A stretch of 64,000 bases of DNA from Brevundimonas sp. MYb52. GTDB lineage: Bacteria > Pseudomonadota > Alphaproteobacteria > Caulobacterales > Caulobacteraceae. The stretch spans positions 52,656-116,655 of the forward strand of contig NZ_PCPB01000010.1 in NCBI RefSeq assembly GCF_002979535.1. Direction: 5' to 3'. The notes under the pieces were generated by a model. That model was given only the letters and a program-made list of their open reading frames with translations, did not search any database and was not told the DNA's origin. Made by a program: the position numbers and the translations under genes. Of this stretch, positions 27,939 through 37,902 are shown in pieces. Positions within the stretch are counted from its first letter, which is position 1. Each line of letters starts with the position of its first letter.

Positions 27939-29900
27939 ATGACCCTGAAGCTGGCCGGCCTGGTATCCGCCCTCGCCCTGACCGCAGCGCTTGGCGCCTG
28001 CGCCACCGCCCCCGACGCAGGAAGCGTGCCGATGACGCCTCTCGCCCCCGCGACCCCGGCCGCGCCCGCTTTCGCCTACGCCAACGACATCCACTCCAAC
28101 GCCCGCCCGGCCGAGGCGCGGGTCGGCCATGTGGCCCTGGACCTGACCGCCGACTTCGCGAGCAAGACCCTGTCGGGTTCGGCGACGCTGGACGTCACCG
28201 GCCGTGTCGGCGCGACCGAGGTGGTGCTGGACACCAAGAACCTGGACATCCGCGGCGTGCGCGACGCGCGGGGGCGCCCCCTGCGCTATGAGCTGGGCGC
28301 CGTCGACGCCATCAAGGGTCAGGCCCTGACCGTCCACCTGCCCGCCTTCGCTGGGACCGAGATCCAGAAGGTCGTCGTCGACTATTCGACCCGTCCCGAC
28401 GCGGCGGCCCTGCAATGGCTCAGCCCGCAGCAGACGGCGGGCGGTCAAAAGCCCTATCTGTTCAGCCAGGGCCAGGCGATCCTGACCCGCACCTGGGTCC
28501 CGACCCAAGACAGCCCCGGCATCCGCCAGACCTATTCGGCGCGCGTTGTCGCTCCCGCCGACCTGACCGTGGTCATGTCCGCCGAGCACCTGACGCCGAA
28601 CGGCGAGGCGGCGGGCGCAGGGACCAAGGCCTGGCGCTTCGACATGGATCGCCCGATCCCGCCCTATCTGATGGCCGTCGCCATCGGCGACATCGCCTTC
28701 GCCCCGTTCGACGGTCGCACCGGCGTCTGGACCGAGCCCAGCCGACTGGAGGCCGCCCGCGCCGAGTTGGTGTCGACCCCGCGCATGGTCGACGCAGCCG
28801 AGGCCCTGTACGGCCCCTATCGCTGGGGCCGCTACGACCTGCTGGTCCTGCCGCCCAGCTTCCCCTTCGGCGGGATGGAGAATCCGCGCCTGACCTTCGC
28901 CACCCCGACCATCATCGCCGGGGATCAGTCCCTGGTCTCGCTGGTGGCGCACGAGTTGGCGCATAGCTGGTCAGGCAATCTGGTGACCAACGCCACCTGG
29001 TCGGACATCTGGCTGAACGAAGGCACCACCGTCTATTTCGAGAACCGGATCATGGAATCCCTCTACGGTCGCGACCGCGCGCTGCAGGAGCAGGTTCTGG
29101 GCTGGGGCGAGCTGTCGGCCGAACTGGCGACCACCGCGCCGGACGACACCAAGCTGCACATCGACCTGACCGGGCGCGACCCGGACGACGGCCTGTCGGG
29201 CGTGCCCTATGAAAAGGGCGCGGCCATGCTGCGCACCATCGAGCGCATCGTCGGGCGCGAGGCGTTTGACGCCTGGCTGCGCGGCTATTTCGACCGCCAC
29301 GCCTTCCAGCCCATGACCGACGTCGGCTTCCTGGCCGACATCCGCGAGCACCTGATCAAGGGCGACGCCGCTCTGGAGGCCCAGCTTCAGCTCGACAACT
29401 GGATCTACCAGCCCGGCATGCCGTCGAACTGGGTCCCGCCGGTGTCGCACGCCTTCGAGGCCGTGGACGCCCAGGCCAAGGCCTTCTTCGGCGACCAGGG
29501 CCCGGCCTCGGCCATCGACTGGAAGAACTGGAACACCCAGCAGCGCCAGCGCTTCCTCGCCTGGCGCCCCGAAGGGCTTAAGGCCGGTTCCGACTGGCTG
29601 ACCACCGCCCAACTGGCCGATCTGGAAAAGACGCTGAACCTGGCCAATGAAGGCAACGCCGAGCTGACCTTCGCCTGGCTGCAGATCGCCCTGGCCCATC
29701 GCTATGAGCCCGCCGTGGCCACCGCCGACCGCTTCCTGACCAGCCAGGGCCGCCGCAAATTCGTCCTACCCCTGTTCCAGACCTTGTGGAACGAAGGCGA
29801 CTGGGGCCGCGCCAATGCCACGCGCATCTACGCCAAGGCCCGGCCCCTCTATCACCCGGTCACGACGGGCTCGGTGGATCAGTTGGTGGGCCGTCCGTAA
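27939..29900 (+). CDS. M1-family aminopeptidase lipoprotein (LTA4-hydrolase-like)
   Basis: 653 aa. Lipobox LGACAT near residue 22. M1 features: the exopeptidase signature GGMENPRLTFATP, zinc motif HELAHSWSGN with the distal Glu in NEGTTVYFE, then a C-terminal LTA4H-type helical domain. It should cut N-terminal residues from peptides in the periplasm. Seen also in other Caulobacterales as a lone gene. Confidence 0.94.
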   Translation: MTLKLAGLVSALALTAALGACATAPDAGSVPMTPLAPATPAAPAFAYANDIHSNARPAEARVGHVALDLTADFASKTLSGSATLDVTGRVGATEVVLDTKNLDIRGVRDARGRPLRYELGAVDAIKGQALTVHLPAFAGTEIQKVVVDYSTRPDAAALQWLSPQQTAGGQKPYLFSQGQAILTRTWVPTQDSPGIRQTYSARVVAPADLTVVMSAEHLTPNGEAAGAGTKAWRFDMDRPIPPYLMAVAIGDIAFAPFDGRTGVWTEPSRLEAARAELVSTPRMVDAAEALYGPYRWGRYDLLVLPPSFPFGGMENPRLTFATPTIIAGDQSLVSLVAHELAHSWSGNLVTNATWSDIWLNEGTTVYFENRIMESLYGRDRALQEQVLGWGELSAELATTAPDDTKLHIDLTGRDPDDGLSGVPYEKGAAMLRTIERIVGREAFDAWLRGYFDRHAFQPMTDVGFLADIREHLIKGDAALEAQLQLDNWIYQPGMPSNWVPPVSHAFEAVDAQAKAFFGDQGPASAIDWKNWNTQQRQRFLAWRPEGLKAGSDWLTTAQLADLEKTLNLANEGNAELTFAWLQIALAHRYEPAVATADRFLTSQGRRKFVLPLFQTLWNEGDWGRANATRIYAKARPLYHPVTTGSVDQLVGRP

Positions 29901-29903
29901 GGC

Positions 29904-30335
29904 CTAGAGGTTCGTCACCTCAGCCCCGTCCTCGCGAGCCAGCCGGTCCGCGAGGACGGCGCGGTGGCAGCCGCAGGCGTCGGCCTCGAAGCACAGCAGG
30001 GCGACACGTTTCTCGCCCGCAACATGACGCAGTTGCTGGAAGGCGGCCTCGGCGTCGGGCTCGCGCATATGGGCATTGAAGATGGCGTGCATGGTCGCCA
30101 CGTCGCCCTTCCTCGCCGCATCGCGCCCGGCCTTGGGCGTTCCCAACGCCCGCAGTTGCAGATAGTCGACGCCTTCCGCCTTCAGACTTTCGCCCAGCAC
30201 CGTCTTGGAAAAGCCGGCGATGCGCGACGAGGCCACGGCGCGCACGTCGGCGACCAGTTCGACGCCCGCGTCCTTCAGCCGCGCAACGACCTGGGGCTGG
30301 GTCGAACCTTCATAGCCGATGGTGAACAGCTTCAT
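29904..30335 (-). CDS. DUF488 family protein
   Basis: 143 aa. Signature pieces are the start LFTIGYEGST, VADVRAVASSRIAGFSK, and the Cys/His segment LLCFEADACGCHRAVLADRL near the C-terminus. The family is widespread and of unknown biochemical function; the CFE..CHR motif suggests a nucleotide or metal site. Confidence 0.9.
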   Translation of the reverse strand: MKLFTIGYEGSTQPQVVARLKDAGVELVADVRAVASSRIAGFSKTVLGESLKAEGVDYLQLRALGTPKAGRDAARKGDVATMHAIFNAHMREPDAEAAFQQLRHVAGEKRVALLCFEADACGCHRAVLADRLAREDGAEVTNL

Positions 30336-30451
30336 CCGGCCAGCATCGGACGAAAGCCGCCCGACGCCAAGCCTTGCGGCTCGACGTCCGGCCTCGTGTC
30401 AGACTGACGGCGCCCCGCCAATCCGGCCGCACTCGCGATGCGCCGCTATCG

Positions 30452-31612
30452 TCAGTTTTCGACGGCGAGGTCGGAGATGTATTGCGCCGCGATCTTGTCG
30501 ACGAACTTCTGGGGTGAAGCGCCCATCAGGTTCGTCAGAACAATCACCGTCAGATCGTCCTCGGGGTAGATGAAGATGGCCGCGCGATCGCCGCCCGTGG
30601 GCGTGATCGCCGGATGTTCCGCGCGGCGGATGGACGGCCAGCCCAGTCCATAGCCGTTGATGGTCCGATTGAAGCCGCGATAGCTTCCGTCGGGCAGTTG
30701 CTGCGGCGCCCAGAGCTGTTCGAGGCCCCTTTCGCTGACCAGTTTGCGATTCTGCAGCGCGATAACCCATGCAGCCAGGTCTCTAGCCGTGGTCTGAACA
30801 CCGCCCGTGGGATGCATATAGGCCGGCCACGTCTCATGACGCGCCATCGGGGTCTCGCTGCGCTCGACACCGACAGCCCTCATGCCCTCCATCTTCAGCG
30901 TCAGATAGGTATAGAGCGAAGCGAGCTCGGGCACGGTGTCGGCGGTGTGCCCAAAGCGCGCCTGCGCCATGCCCGCCGCATTGAACTGCCCCTCGCGAAC
31001 GAAATCCACGAAGGGCTTGCCTGAGATCCTCTCGATGATCTTGCCCATCAGGGCATAGCCGGTCTGATTGTAGGCGTACTGCGTCCCCGGCGCAGATCTC
31101 AAGGGAAGTTCCTGCACCTTGGCCCAGGCGGCGTCGGGCTCGGCGCCGTCGATCAGTCGGGTGTTGTCGTCAATGATCTCAGGCAGGCCGGAGGTGTGCG
31201 TCAGGATCTGGCGGACCGTGATCTCTTTCCACGATGCCGGAAGCCCTTCGAGGTATTGCGTCACCGAGGCGTCGAGATCCAGTTTTCCGGCCTCGACAAG
31301 CTGCATCGCCGCAACGCCGGTGAAGGCCTTGCTGATCGAGTTGATCATGAAAACAGTGCGTTCCGTCACAGGCGTCGCGGTCTCGAGGTTGGTCTGGCCG
31401 TAGGCGCCCGTGAAGACGATTTCGCCGCTTTTCACGATCGCCAGCTGGAGCCCCGGAATGCGGCGGGCGGCCATCTCGTCCTGGACCAGGCGTTCGATCG
31501 CGGCGGTCTTGTTGTCCGCTTCTGCGACCGGCGTTGTTTGGGCGTTTGCGCTGTCGGCGAGACCGCCGATGACGGTGATCAGGCCCATTGCGGCAGAAAT
31601 CTTGTTCAGCAT
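30452..31612 (-). CDS. secreted beta-lactamase-fold serine hydrolase
   Basis: 386 aa with a signal peptide ending near residue 24 (SANAQ). The SxxK motif is Ser92-Lys95 (NSISKAF), and YAYNQTGY supplies the Tyr-x-Asn. This is the class C beta-lactamase/DD-peptidase/esterase superfamily (PF00144); the true substrate cannot be told. Codon use looks slightly less G+C-rich than its neighbours, so acquisition is possible. Confidence 0.9.
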   Translation of the reverse strand: MLNKISAAMGLITVIGGLADSANAQTTPVAEADNKTAAIERLVQDEMAARRIPGLQLAIVKSGEIVFTGAYGQTNLETATPVTERTVFMINSISKAFTGVAAMQLVEAGKLDLDASVTQYLEGLPASWKEITVRQILTHTSGLPEIIDDNTRLIDGAEPDAAWAKVQELPLRSAPGTQYAYNQTGYALMGKIIERISGKPFVDFVREGQFNAAGMAQARFGHTADTVPELASLYTYLTLKMEGMRAVGVERSETPMARHETWPAYMHPTGGVQTTARDLAAWVIALQNRKLVSERGLEQLWAPQQLPDGSYRGFNRTINGYGLGWPSIRRAEHPAITPTGGDRAAIFIYPEDDLTVIVLTNLMGASPQKFVDKIAAQYISDLAVEN

Positions 31613-31947
31613 TCTTTTGGGTGTCCAGAGTTTAGGGGGTATCGGCTGCGATCATGGATTGGGCGCAACGGCGCATGACTGAGCGGCGAGTTGGCCATGG
31701 CGTCGGTTGACCCGTTTGCGGCAGACTGGTCCACCTCGGCTCGGTCAATGGCGCGCCTTGATCGGTGAACGGCAGTGCATCCCGGCGAACGGTTGCCTCA
31801 AGCCTCCTTGGAAGCCTGGATCAGATCGCGCGCCCTCGCCATCGCACCGATTGCACTGTTTTTTCTGACGCATCGTGCAATACGCGGTCCCGGGCTTGAC
31901 GCCGGACCTTGCGACCCGCTCCCTGCGCTGACGTTGGAGGACACCCC
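31613..31947. promoter_or_regulatory. divergent intergenic region with a 7-bp dyad
   Basis: 335 nt between divergent genes. The only structure I see is ATTGCAC (31850-31856) and GTGCAAT (31875-31881), an inverted repeat with 18 nt between arms, within 70 nt of the amidohydrolase start. It could be an operator. Confidence 0.35.
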
Positions 31948-33615
31948 ATGATCCGTTACGCCCTGAAGGCCATCCCGCTGGGCGCCGCCCTGATGGCCGC
32001 CGCCGCGCCCGCCGCCTTCGCTCAGAGCCTGCTGATCCGTGGCGGGACCATCTACACCGGCGCCCCCGATCAGCCGACCGCGGAGCAGGTGATCGTCCGC
32101 GACGGACGGATCCTGTCGGTGGGGCCCGAGACAGCGGTGGCGGGCCCTGCCGATATGCAGGTCATCGACCTGAAGGGCGCGACCCTGTTTCCCGGTTTCA
32201 CCGACGGCCACGCCCATCTGGACGGCATCGGCTGGCGCGAGATGACGCTGAACCTGGAAGGCTCGGCCTCGGTCGTCGAGGCCATGCAGCGGTTGTCGGA
32301 TTGGGCCAAGGCCCATCCCGAGGGCGTCATCGTCGGCCGTGGCTGGATCGAGACCCATTGGCCGGAAAAACGCTTCCTGACCGCCGCCGATCTGGACGCG
32401 GCGGCGCCAGGGCGCATCGTCCTGCTGACCCGCGCCGACGGTCACGCGGTCGCGGTGTCGAGCGCCGCCATGACCGCCGCCGGGATCAACGCCTCGACGC
32501 CTTCGCCCTCGGGCGGCGACATTCTGAAAGGCGCGGACGGCCAGCCGACGGGCCTGCTGATCGACGCCTCGGGCGACCTGATCTCGGGTCTGGCGCCCCA
32601 GGCCGATGCGGCGGCGACGCGGGCGGCCTATCGCGCGGGCTTTGGCGTCTATGCCCGCTACGGCTGGACCGGCATCCACTTCATGAGCGCGCCGTGGAAG
32701 GACGTGCCCCTGCTGGAGCAGATGGCGCAGAACGGCGAGGCGCCGGTTCGGGTCTACAACAGCATCGACATGGGCGACGCCCGCGCCCTGATGGCGGGCG
32801 GACCGCGCGAGGCGGCGGATGGTCGGATCATCACCCGCGCCATCAAGTTCTACGCCGACGGGGCCCTGGGCTCGCGCGGGGCCATGCTGTTCGAGCCCTA
32901 CTCCGACCGGCCCGACACCCACGGCCTGATGCGCACCTCGCACGACGAGGTCATGCCGCTTTATCAGGAGGCGCTGCGCACCGGCATCCAGATCGCCACC
33001 CACGCCATAGGCGACAAGGGCAATCACGAGGTCGCCGCCTGGTACGAGGAGGCCCTGCGCTCCGTGCCCAAGTCAGAGTGGAAGCTGGCCGATCCGCGCT
33101 GGCGCATCGAGCACGCCCAGATCATCCGACCCAGCGACTATCACTACTTCGACGAGTTGCCGATCATCGCCTCCATGCAGCCCAGCCACGCCATCGGCGA
33201 CCTGCATTTCGCCGCCGACCGTCTGGGCGACGCGCGGCTGGACGGGGCCTATGCCTGGCACACCCTGGTGGATCGCGGCGTGATCGTGGTCGGCGGCTCG
33301 GACGCGCCGGTCGAACGCGGCGATCCCCTGATCGAGTTCTACGCCGCCGTGGCGCGGCGCGACCTGAACGGCTTCCAGGGCCCGGACTGGCGCCCCAACG
33401 AGGCCGTGGACCGGGCCACGGCGCTGAAGATGTTCACCCTGTGGCCGGCCTACGCCAGCTTCCGCGAGAATGAGCTGGGCACCATCGAAGTCGGCAAGCG
33501 CGCCGACTTCACCGCCTTCAACATCGACCTGATGACCGTCCCCGCCGCCGACATCCCCAAGGGCCATGCGGTCCTGACCGTGGTGGACGGCCAGGTGGTG
33601 TATCAGGCCGATTGA
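31948..33615 (+). CDS. secreted amidohydrolase (YtcJ-like, amidohydrolase_3)
   Basis: 555 aa from ATG 31948 (GGAGG upstream) with a signal peptide (FAQS cut). Metal ligands: GHAHLDG near residue 90, and ATHAIGDKGNHE, HAQI and GGSDAPVE later, typical of YtcJ-like metal-dependent hydrolases. Substrate unknown. The frame extends to 31909 but the signal peptide fixes the start. Confidence 0.92.
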   Translation: MIRYALKAIPLGAALMAAAAPAAFAQSLLIRGGTIYTGAPDQPTAEQVIVRDGRILSVGPETAVAGPADMQVIDLKGATLFPGFTDGHAHLDGIGWREMTLNLEGSASVVEAMQRLSDWAKAHPEGVIVGRGWIETHWPEKRFLTAADLDAAAPGRIVLLTRADGHAVAVSSAAMTAAGINASTPSPSGGDILKGADGQPTGLLIDASGDLISGLAPQADAAATRAAYRAGFGVYARYGWTGIHFMSAPWKDVPLLEQMAQNGEAPVRVYNSIDMGDARALMAGGPREAADGRIITRAIKFYADGALGSRGAMLFEPYSDRPDTHGLMRTSHDEVMPLYQEALRTGIQIATHAIGDKGNHEVAAWYEEALRSVPKSEWKLADPRWRIEHAQIIRPSDYHYFDELPIIASMQPSHAIGDLHFAADRLGDARLDGAYAWHTLVDRGVIVVGGSDAPVERGDPLIEFYAAVARRDLNGFQGPDWRPNEAVDRATALKMFTLWPAYASFRENELGTIEVGKRADFTAFNIDLMTVPAADIPKGHAVLTVVDGQVVYQAD

Positions 33616-33622
33616 GAAAAGA

Positions 33623-33733
33623 CGTCACCCTCGGGCTTGTCCCGAGGGCCTATGGCGGATCGCAGGCTGCGCCCCGATGACCGTGGCCGCGTCAGTCGAA
33701 CGATGGGCCCTCGGGACAAGCCCGAGGGTGACG
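33623..33733. repeat. palindromic intergenic repeat, CACCCTCGGG type
   Basis: Perfect 28-bp inverted arms (33623-33650 and 33706-33733, CGTCACCCTCGGGCTTGTCC outward) separated by 55 nt. Each arm also holds a small internal hairpin (CCCTCGGG-CTTGT-CCCGAGGG). It resembles family B (CGTCATCCCGG) in its end sequence and size. Confidence 0.9.
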
Positions 33734-33863
33734 ACATAGGGAGCAGACCTTGCATCCTGACCCGCCTGTGCGTTGCGGCGGGGCGGCGCATCGGTTAAGC
33801 CCCGCCCATGGAATTCTCCTCCGGTCGCCCGTTGCGGCCGGGGCTTGGCGTTGGAGCGCTCAG

Positions 33864-34838
33864 ATGGCTGATTTCGCCCCCGGACTGGTCACCGTTTTCG
33901 GCGGCTCGGGCTTTGTCGGAACCCAGGTGGTGCGGGCCCTGGCCAAGCGCGGCTGGCGCGTGCGCGTCGCCGTGCGCAAGCCTGCCCTGGCCTATGAACT
34001 GCGCATGGCCGGCGACGTCGGTCAGATCCAGACCGTCCGCTGCGACATCACCGACAAGGCCGCCGTAGCCGAGGCGCTGAAAGGCGCCGACGCCGTGGTC
34101 AACCTGGTCGGCATCCTGTTCGAGACCGGCGGCCGCAAGTTCGAGGCCCTGCACGTCGAGGGTGCCGTCAATGTCGCCGAGGCCGCCAAGGCCGCGGGCG
34201 TCAAGCGCCTGACCCATATGTCGGCCCTGAGCGCCGATGTGAACGGCAAGGCCGCCTATGCCCGCACCAAGGGCGCCGCCGAGGTCGCCGTGCGCGCCGC
34301 CTTCCCCGGCGCCGTGGTCATCCGCCCCTCGGTCGTCTTCGGCAAGGGCGACGATTTCCTGAACAAGTTCGCCGCCATGGCCACCTGGTCGCCCGCCCTG
34401 CCCCTGATCGGCGGCGGCGTGACCAGGTTCCAGCCCGTCTATGTCGGCGATGTGGCCGAGGCTGCGGCCCGCGCCACCGTCGCCCCGGAAGCCGAGGGCA
34501 AGACTTTCGAACTGGGCGGCCCCTCGGTCTGGACCTTCGAGGACATCCTCAAGTTCATCCTGCGCGAGACCAACCGCAACCGCTTCCTGGTCCCCGTGCC
34601 CTTCTTCGCCGCCCGCATTCTGGGTTCGCTGGCGCAAATCCCGGCGGCGATCGGCCTGAAGCCGATGCTGACCAAGGATCAGGTCCTGCTGCTGGAAGGC
34701 GACAATGTCGTCTCGCCGGGCGCTGAGGGTCTGGCCGAACTGGGCGTCGAGCCCACGGGTCTGGAAGCCATCGCGCCGAGCTATCTGTTCCGCTACCGCG
34801 TCGGCGGGCAATACGCCGAAAGCCCCGCCGCCGCCTGA
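33864..34838 (+). CDS. complex I NDUFA9-type NAD(P)-binding protein
   Basis: 324 aa. Rossmann start TVFGGSGFVGTQVVRALAKRG, then NLVGILFETGG and SALSADVNGKAAYARTKGAAE, matching the atypical SDR a5 (NDUFA9) group. The mitochondrial homologue is an accessory subunit of complex I; alphaproteobacterial members may be assembly or quinone-related proteins. The frame extends upstream to 33750, but the Rossmann start favours ATG 33864. Terminator at 34857. Confidence 0.9.
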   Translation: MADFAPGLVTVFGGSGFVGTQVVRALAKRGWRVRVAVRKPALAYELRMAGDVGQIQTVRCDITDKAAVAEALKGADAVVNLVGILFETGGRKFEALHVEGAVNVAEAAKAAGVKRLTHMSALSADVNGKAAYARTKGAAEVAVRAAFPGAVVIRPSVVFGKGDDFLNKFAAMATWSPALPLIGGGVTRFQPVYVGDVAEAAARATVAPEAEGKTFELGGPSVWTFEDILKFILRETNRNRFLVPVPFFAARILGSLAQIPAAIGLKPMLTKDQVLLLEGDNVVSPGAEGLAELGVEPTGLEAIAPSYLFRYRVGGQYAESPAAA

Positions 34839-34856
34839 TCGGGCGACGAACAAAAA

Positions 34857-34888
34857 AACCCCTCGGGACCGCGTCCCGAGGGGTTTTT
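34857..34888 (+). terminator. intrinsic terminator
   Basis: AACCCCTCGGGAC / GTCCCGAGGGGTT stem with a 3-nt loop followed by TTTTT. The poly-A run before it could serve the opposite strand. Confidence 0.93.
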
Positions 34889-34906
34889 CTATGGCTAGTG
34901 GCTAGG

Positions 34907-35039
34907 CTTTCCTCCCCATTCCATGGGGAGGTGGCGCGGCGCTCTAGCGCCGTGACGGAGGGGGCGACTCCACGTCAACCGATCGCGCCGCCCCCTCCAC
35001 CGCTACGCGGTCCCCCTCGCCACAGAGTGGGGAGGAAAG
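34907..35039. repeat. palindromic intergenic repeat, family A
   Basis: 133 bp with terminal arms CTTTCCTCCCCA and TGGGGAGGAAAG (12 bp, perfect), an inner GGCGCTCTAGCGCC hairpin and GGAGGGGGCGACTC. It sits between a terminator and the uppP stop, among convergent genes, and contains a GACTC (CcrM-type GANTC) site. Confidence 0.9.
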
Positions 35040-35043
35040 AAAC

Positions 35044-35850
35044 TTAAAAGGCGCCGGTCACGGCCAGACCGATGATGCCCGCCACGCCGACCACGATCCG
35101 CCACCAGGCGAAGGGGCCAAAGCCGCGCTTGGACACGAAGTCGAGCAGGAAGCGCACCACAACCAGGGCCGTCAGGAAGGCGGCGATGAAGCCCACCGCG
35201 ATCAGGCCGAAGTCGCTGAAGTCCAGCACGTCGCGGTTCTTGAACAGGTCATAGGCCACCGCCGCCCCCATGGTGGGCAGGGCCAGGAAGAAGCTGAACT
35301 CGGCCGCCGAACGCTTGTCGGTCTTCAGCAGCAGGCCGCCGGCGATGGTGGCGCCCGAGCGCGACACGCCGGGGATCATGGCCAGGCACTGGAACAGGCC
35401 GATCAGGAAATAGACGCGCATGGGATAGCGGTCGGCGTCCAGATAGACCGGGAACTTGTCCACCCGATCCAGCCACAGCAGCAGGAAGCCGCCGAGGATC
35501 AGGGCGATGCAGATGACCAGGGGCGTCTCGAACAGCACCGTCTTGATGAAGCCGTAGGCGAAGAAGCCGATCACCGCCGCCGGAAGGAAGGCGACCAGCA
35601 GACCGATCAGAAACCGCCGCGCCGCCGGATCGAAGGGCCAACGCGTCGCCAGGGTCCACAGCCGCTTGAAATAGACGCTGATGATGGCCAGCAAAGCCCC
35701 CAGTTGGATGACGATCTCGAACGTCTTGCCGGTGCTCTCGAAGCCGAGGAAATGCCCCAGCAGCAGCAGGTGGCCGGTGGAGGACACCGGTATGAACTCG
35801 GTCAATCCCTCGACCAGACCCAGAAGGATCGCCGTCAGCCAGTCCGCCAT
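35044..35850 (-). CDS. uppP: undecaprenyl-diphosphatase
   Basis: 268 aa, polytopic. Signature motifs [20 protein letters not shown] and GVSRSGATI define BacA/UppP, which recycles the lipid carrier for peptidoglycan and envelope sugars. The longer frame to 36144 overlaps the divergent gene; ATG 35850 ([11 protein letters not shown]) begins the first membrane segment. Confidence 0.96.
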   Translation of the reverse strand: MADWLTAILLGLVEGLTEFIPVSSTGHLLLLGHFLGFESTGKTFEIVIQLGALLAIISVYFKRLWTLATRWPFDPAARRFLIGLLVAFLPAAVIGFFAYGFIKTVLFETPLVICIALILGGFLLLWLDRVDKFPVYLDADRYPMRVYFLIGLFQCLAMIPGVSRSGATIAGGLLLKTDKRSAAEFSFFLALPTMGAAVAYDLFKNRDVLDFSDFGLIAVGFIAAFLTALVVVRFLLDFVSKRGFGPFAWWRIVVGVAGIIGLAVTGAF

Positions 35851-35965
35851 GGAAACTCCGTCTCGACCGGCGACGGTTCGTCCGCGCCGGGCAGGCTCCT
35901 TCCTTAGCGCCCCGGACAAGACGCCGCCATTGGCGGATACGCGGTTTTGCGCGACAAGGGCGGGG

Positions 35966-36952
35966 ATGACCGCCTCCTCCCTCGACGCCGCCCACGCAGA
36001 GACCCGCCGGATCACCACCCTGTCGGTGGGGACGGCGACCATCCTGATCGTGATGAAGGCCTTTGCGCTGGGCGCTTCGGGCTCTGTGTCGATCCTGGCG
36101 ACCCTGGCGGACTCGTCGCTGGACCTGATCGCCTCACTGGCCACCTTCTTCGCCGTGCGCTGGGCTGCCGCCCCGCCGGACGAGGAGCACCGCTATGGCC
36201 ACGGCAAGGCCGAGGCCCTGGCCGCCCTGGTGCAGGCGGGCCTGGTGTTCGCCTCCGCCGTCTTCATCGGCTGGGAGGCGGTGCAGCGCATCTTCGATCC
36301 ACGCCCGGTGACGGCCGGCGGCTGGGCCGTCGGCGTGGTCGTGGTCTCGATCGCCGTCACCCTGTGGCTGGTGTGGATGCAGACCCAAGCCCTGAAGAAG
36401 ACCTCGTCCCTGGCCGTGGCGGGCGACCGCGCCCACTACGCCGCCGATCTGGCCGCCAATGCCGTGGTCCTGATCGGCGTGATCTCGGGGGCTTACCTGG
36501 GGGCGCCTGGGCTGGACGCGGCGGCGGGTCTGGTCGTGGCCGTCTGGCTGTTCTGGGGCGCCATCTCCATCCTGCGCGACGCCGCCGATCACCTGCTGGA
36601 CCGGGCCGCCCCCGACGCCGACCGCGCCGCCGTGGTCGCCGCCGTCCTGGCCGACCCGCGGATCTCGGGCGTCCACCAGTTGCGCACCCGCATGGGCGGA
36701 CAGGTGCTGATGGTGCAGATGCACGTCGATCTGGAGCCCAGCCTGACGCTGGAGGCCGCCCACGCCATCGTGGTCGAGGCCGAGCAGCGCATCCTGGCCG
36801 CCTTCCCCCACGCCGACATCCTGATCCACGCCGACCCGAGGGGGCTGGCCGAGCCGCACGGCGGGGTCTTTGCTGAAACGGCGGCCCCCGAAACGTCAGA
36901 AGCGTCGGCGCCGCATCTGTCCGCCTCGACATCCAACGGCCCCTGGTCCTGA
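35966..36952 (+). CDS. cation diffusion facilitator family transporter
   Basis: 328 aa with six membrane segments. CDF metal sites: [12 protein letters not shown] in segment 2, the linker [16 protein letters not shown], and [18 protein letters not shown] in segment 5, each with paired Asp/His. A C-terminal cytosolic ferredoxin-like domain follows ([21 protein letters not shown]). Likely exports Zn, Fe or Co by proton exchange, FieF-like. ATG 35966 chosen; divergent from uppP. Confidence 0.93.
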   Translation: MTASSLDAAHAETRRITTLSVGTATILIVMKAFALGASGSVSILATLADSSLDLIASLATFFAVRWAAAPPDEEHRYGHGKAEALAALVQAGLVFASAVFIGWEAVQRIFDPRPVTAGGWAVGVVVVSIAVTLWLVWMQTQALKKTSSLAVAGDRAHYAADLAANAVVLIGVISGAYLGAPGLDAAAGLVVAVWLFWGAISILRDAADHLLDRAAPDADRAAVVAAVLADPRISGVHQLRTRMGGQVLMVQMHVDLEPSLTLEAAHAIVVEAEQRILAAFPHADILIHADPRGLAEPHGGVFAETAAPETSEASAPHLSASTSNGPWS

Positions 36953-37012
36953 CCTGCGACCGGGCGTCGCGGTAAACGGAGCCTTAACGAGCGCGGGCGC
37001 ATGGGTGGAGCA

Positions 37013-37699
37013 ATGTCCGCGTCCGCCGTCCTCTATCATTTCGCCTTCCACCCCGGCTCGCGCACGGCGCGCTTGGCGCTGGGCGAGGCGCGCATCGATT
37101 TCGGCGAAGAACTGGTCAAGCCGTGGGAAGAGGACTGCCCCCTCTTCGACCTCAATCCTTCGGGGATGCCGCCGGTCCTGAGCGTGACGGAAAAGGGCAA
37201 GACCCTGACCCTGTGCGAGACCGACGCCATCCTCGGCTGGATCGAGGATCGGGCCAAGGGCGACGTCCTGATGCCCGCCGACATCGGTGAGCGCGCCGAG
37301 GCACGAAGACTGGCGACCTGGTTCAACCGCCGCTTCATCGACGAGGTCGACGCCGTCCTGCTGCACGAGCGGATGGAAAAGCCCCTGCTGCGCCTCGGTC
37401 CGCCCGAGGCGCGGATGCTGCGCGAGGGACGCGACGCCCTGCGCGCCCATCTGGCCATGCTGGAAAGTCTAGCCGCCGGGCGCGAATGGCTGGCCGGGCG
37501 TCGGCTCAGCCAGGCCGACCTGATCGCAGCGGGCCACCTGTCGGTGCTGGACTATTTCGGCGAGATCACCTGGGCGTCCTATCCGTCGCTGAAGACCTGG
37601 TATTCCAAGCTGAAGTCGCGCCCCTGCTTCCGTCCCCTGCTGAGCGACCGTTTCCCCGGCGTCCATCCGGCCACCTGGTACGCCGACCTCGACTTCTGA
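37013..37699 (+). CDS. fzlA: GST-fold protein, probable FtsZ-binding FzlA
   Basis: 228 aa. N-terminal thioredoxin-like domain (LYHFAFHPGSRTARLALGEA) then an all-helical GST domain. The tail ends in PATWYADLDF. In Caulobacter the GST-like FzlA curves FtsZ filaments and sets constriction rate, and its conserved C-terminus is needed for function. The length and fold fit, but I match it from memory, so the symbol is tentative; a plain glutathione transferase is the alternative. ATG 37013 has GGTGGAG upstream; ATG 37001 adds four residues. Confidence 0.65.
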   Translation: MSASAVLYHFAFHPGSRTARLALGEARIDFGEELVKPWEEDCPLFDLNPSGMPPVLSVTEKGKTLTLCETDAILGWIEDRAKGDVLMPADIGERAEARRLATWFNRRFIDEVDAVLLHERMEKPLLRLGPPEARMLREGRDALRAHLAMLESLAAGREWLAGRRLSQADLIAAGHLSVLDYFGEITWASYPSLKTWYSKLKSRPCFRPLLSDRFPGVHPATWYADLDF

Positions 37700-37715
37700 G
37701 GTCCTACTTCCTTGT

Positions 37716-37847
37716 CGTCATCCCGGACGAAGGCGCGCGCAGCGGGCCGAAGATCCGGGACCCAGACGGTAGAGATCGACTGACCCTTGTCGTTCATAAA
37801 GCCCCCGCCTGGGCCCCGGATCGGCCTGACGGCCGTCCGGGATGACG
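37716..37847. repeat. palindromic intergenic repeat, family B
   Basis: 132 bp. Terminal arms CGTCATCCCGGACG and CGTCCGGGATGACG; inner GATCCGGGACCCAG and CTGGGCCCCGGATC arms. Located 3' of fzlA and before queG. Confidence 0.9.
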
Positions 37848-37902
37848 GCAGGGGAACATCATCGGACTCGACTCCCTCACCCAACCGCACCAAACGAGCG
37901 TC

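Noticed and set aside
36973..36987. TAAA-N7-TTAA upstream of the FzlA-like gene as a CtrA box
   Set aside because: Only one half-site matches TTAA; the other is TAAA. Such partial matches occur by chance.
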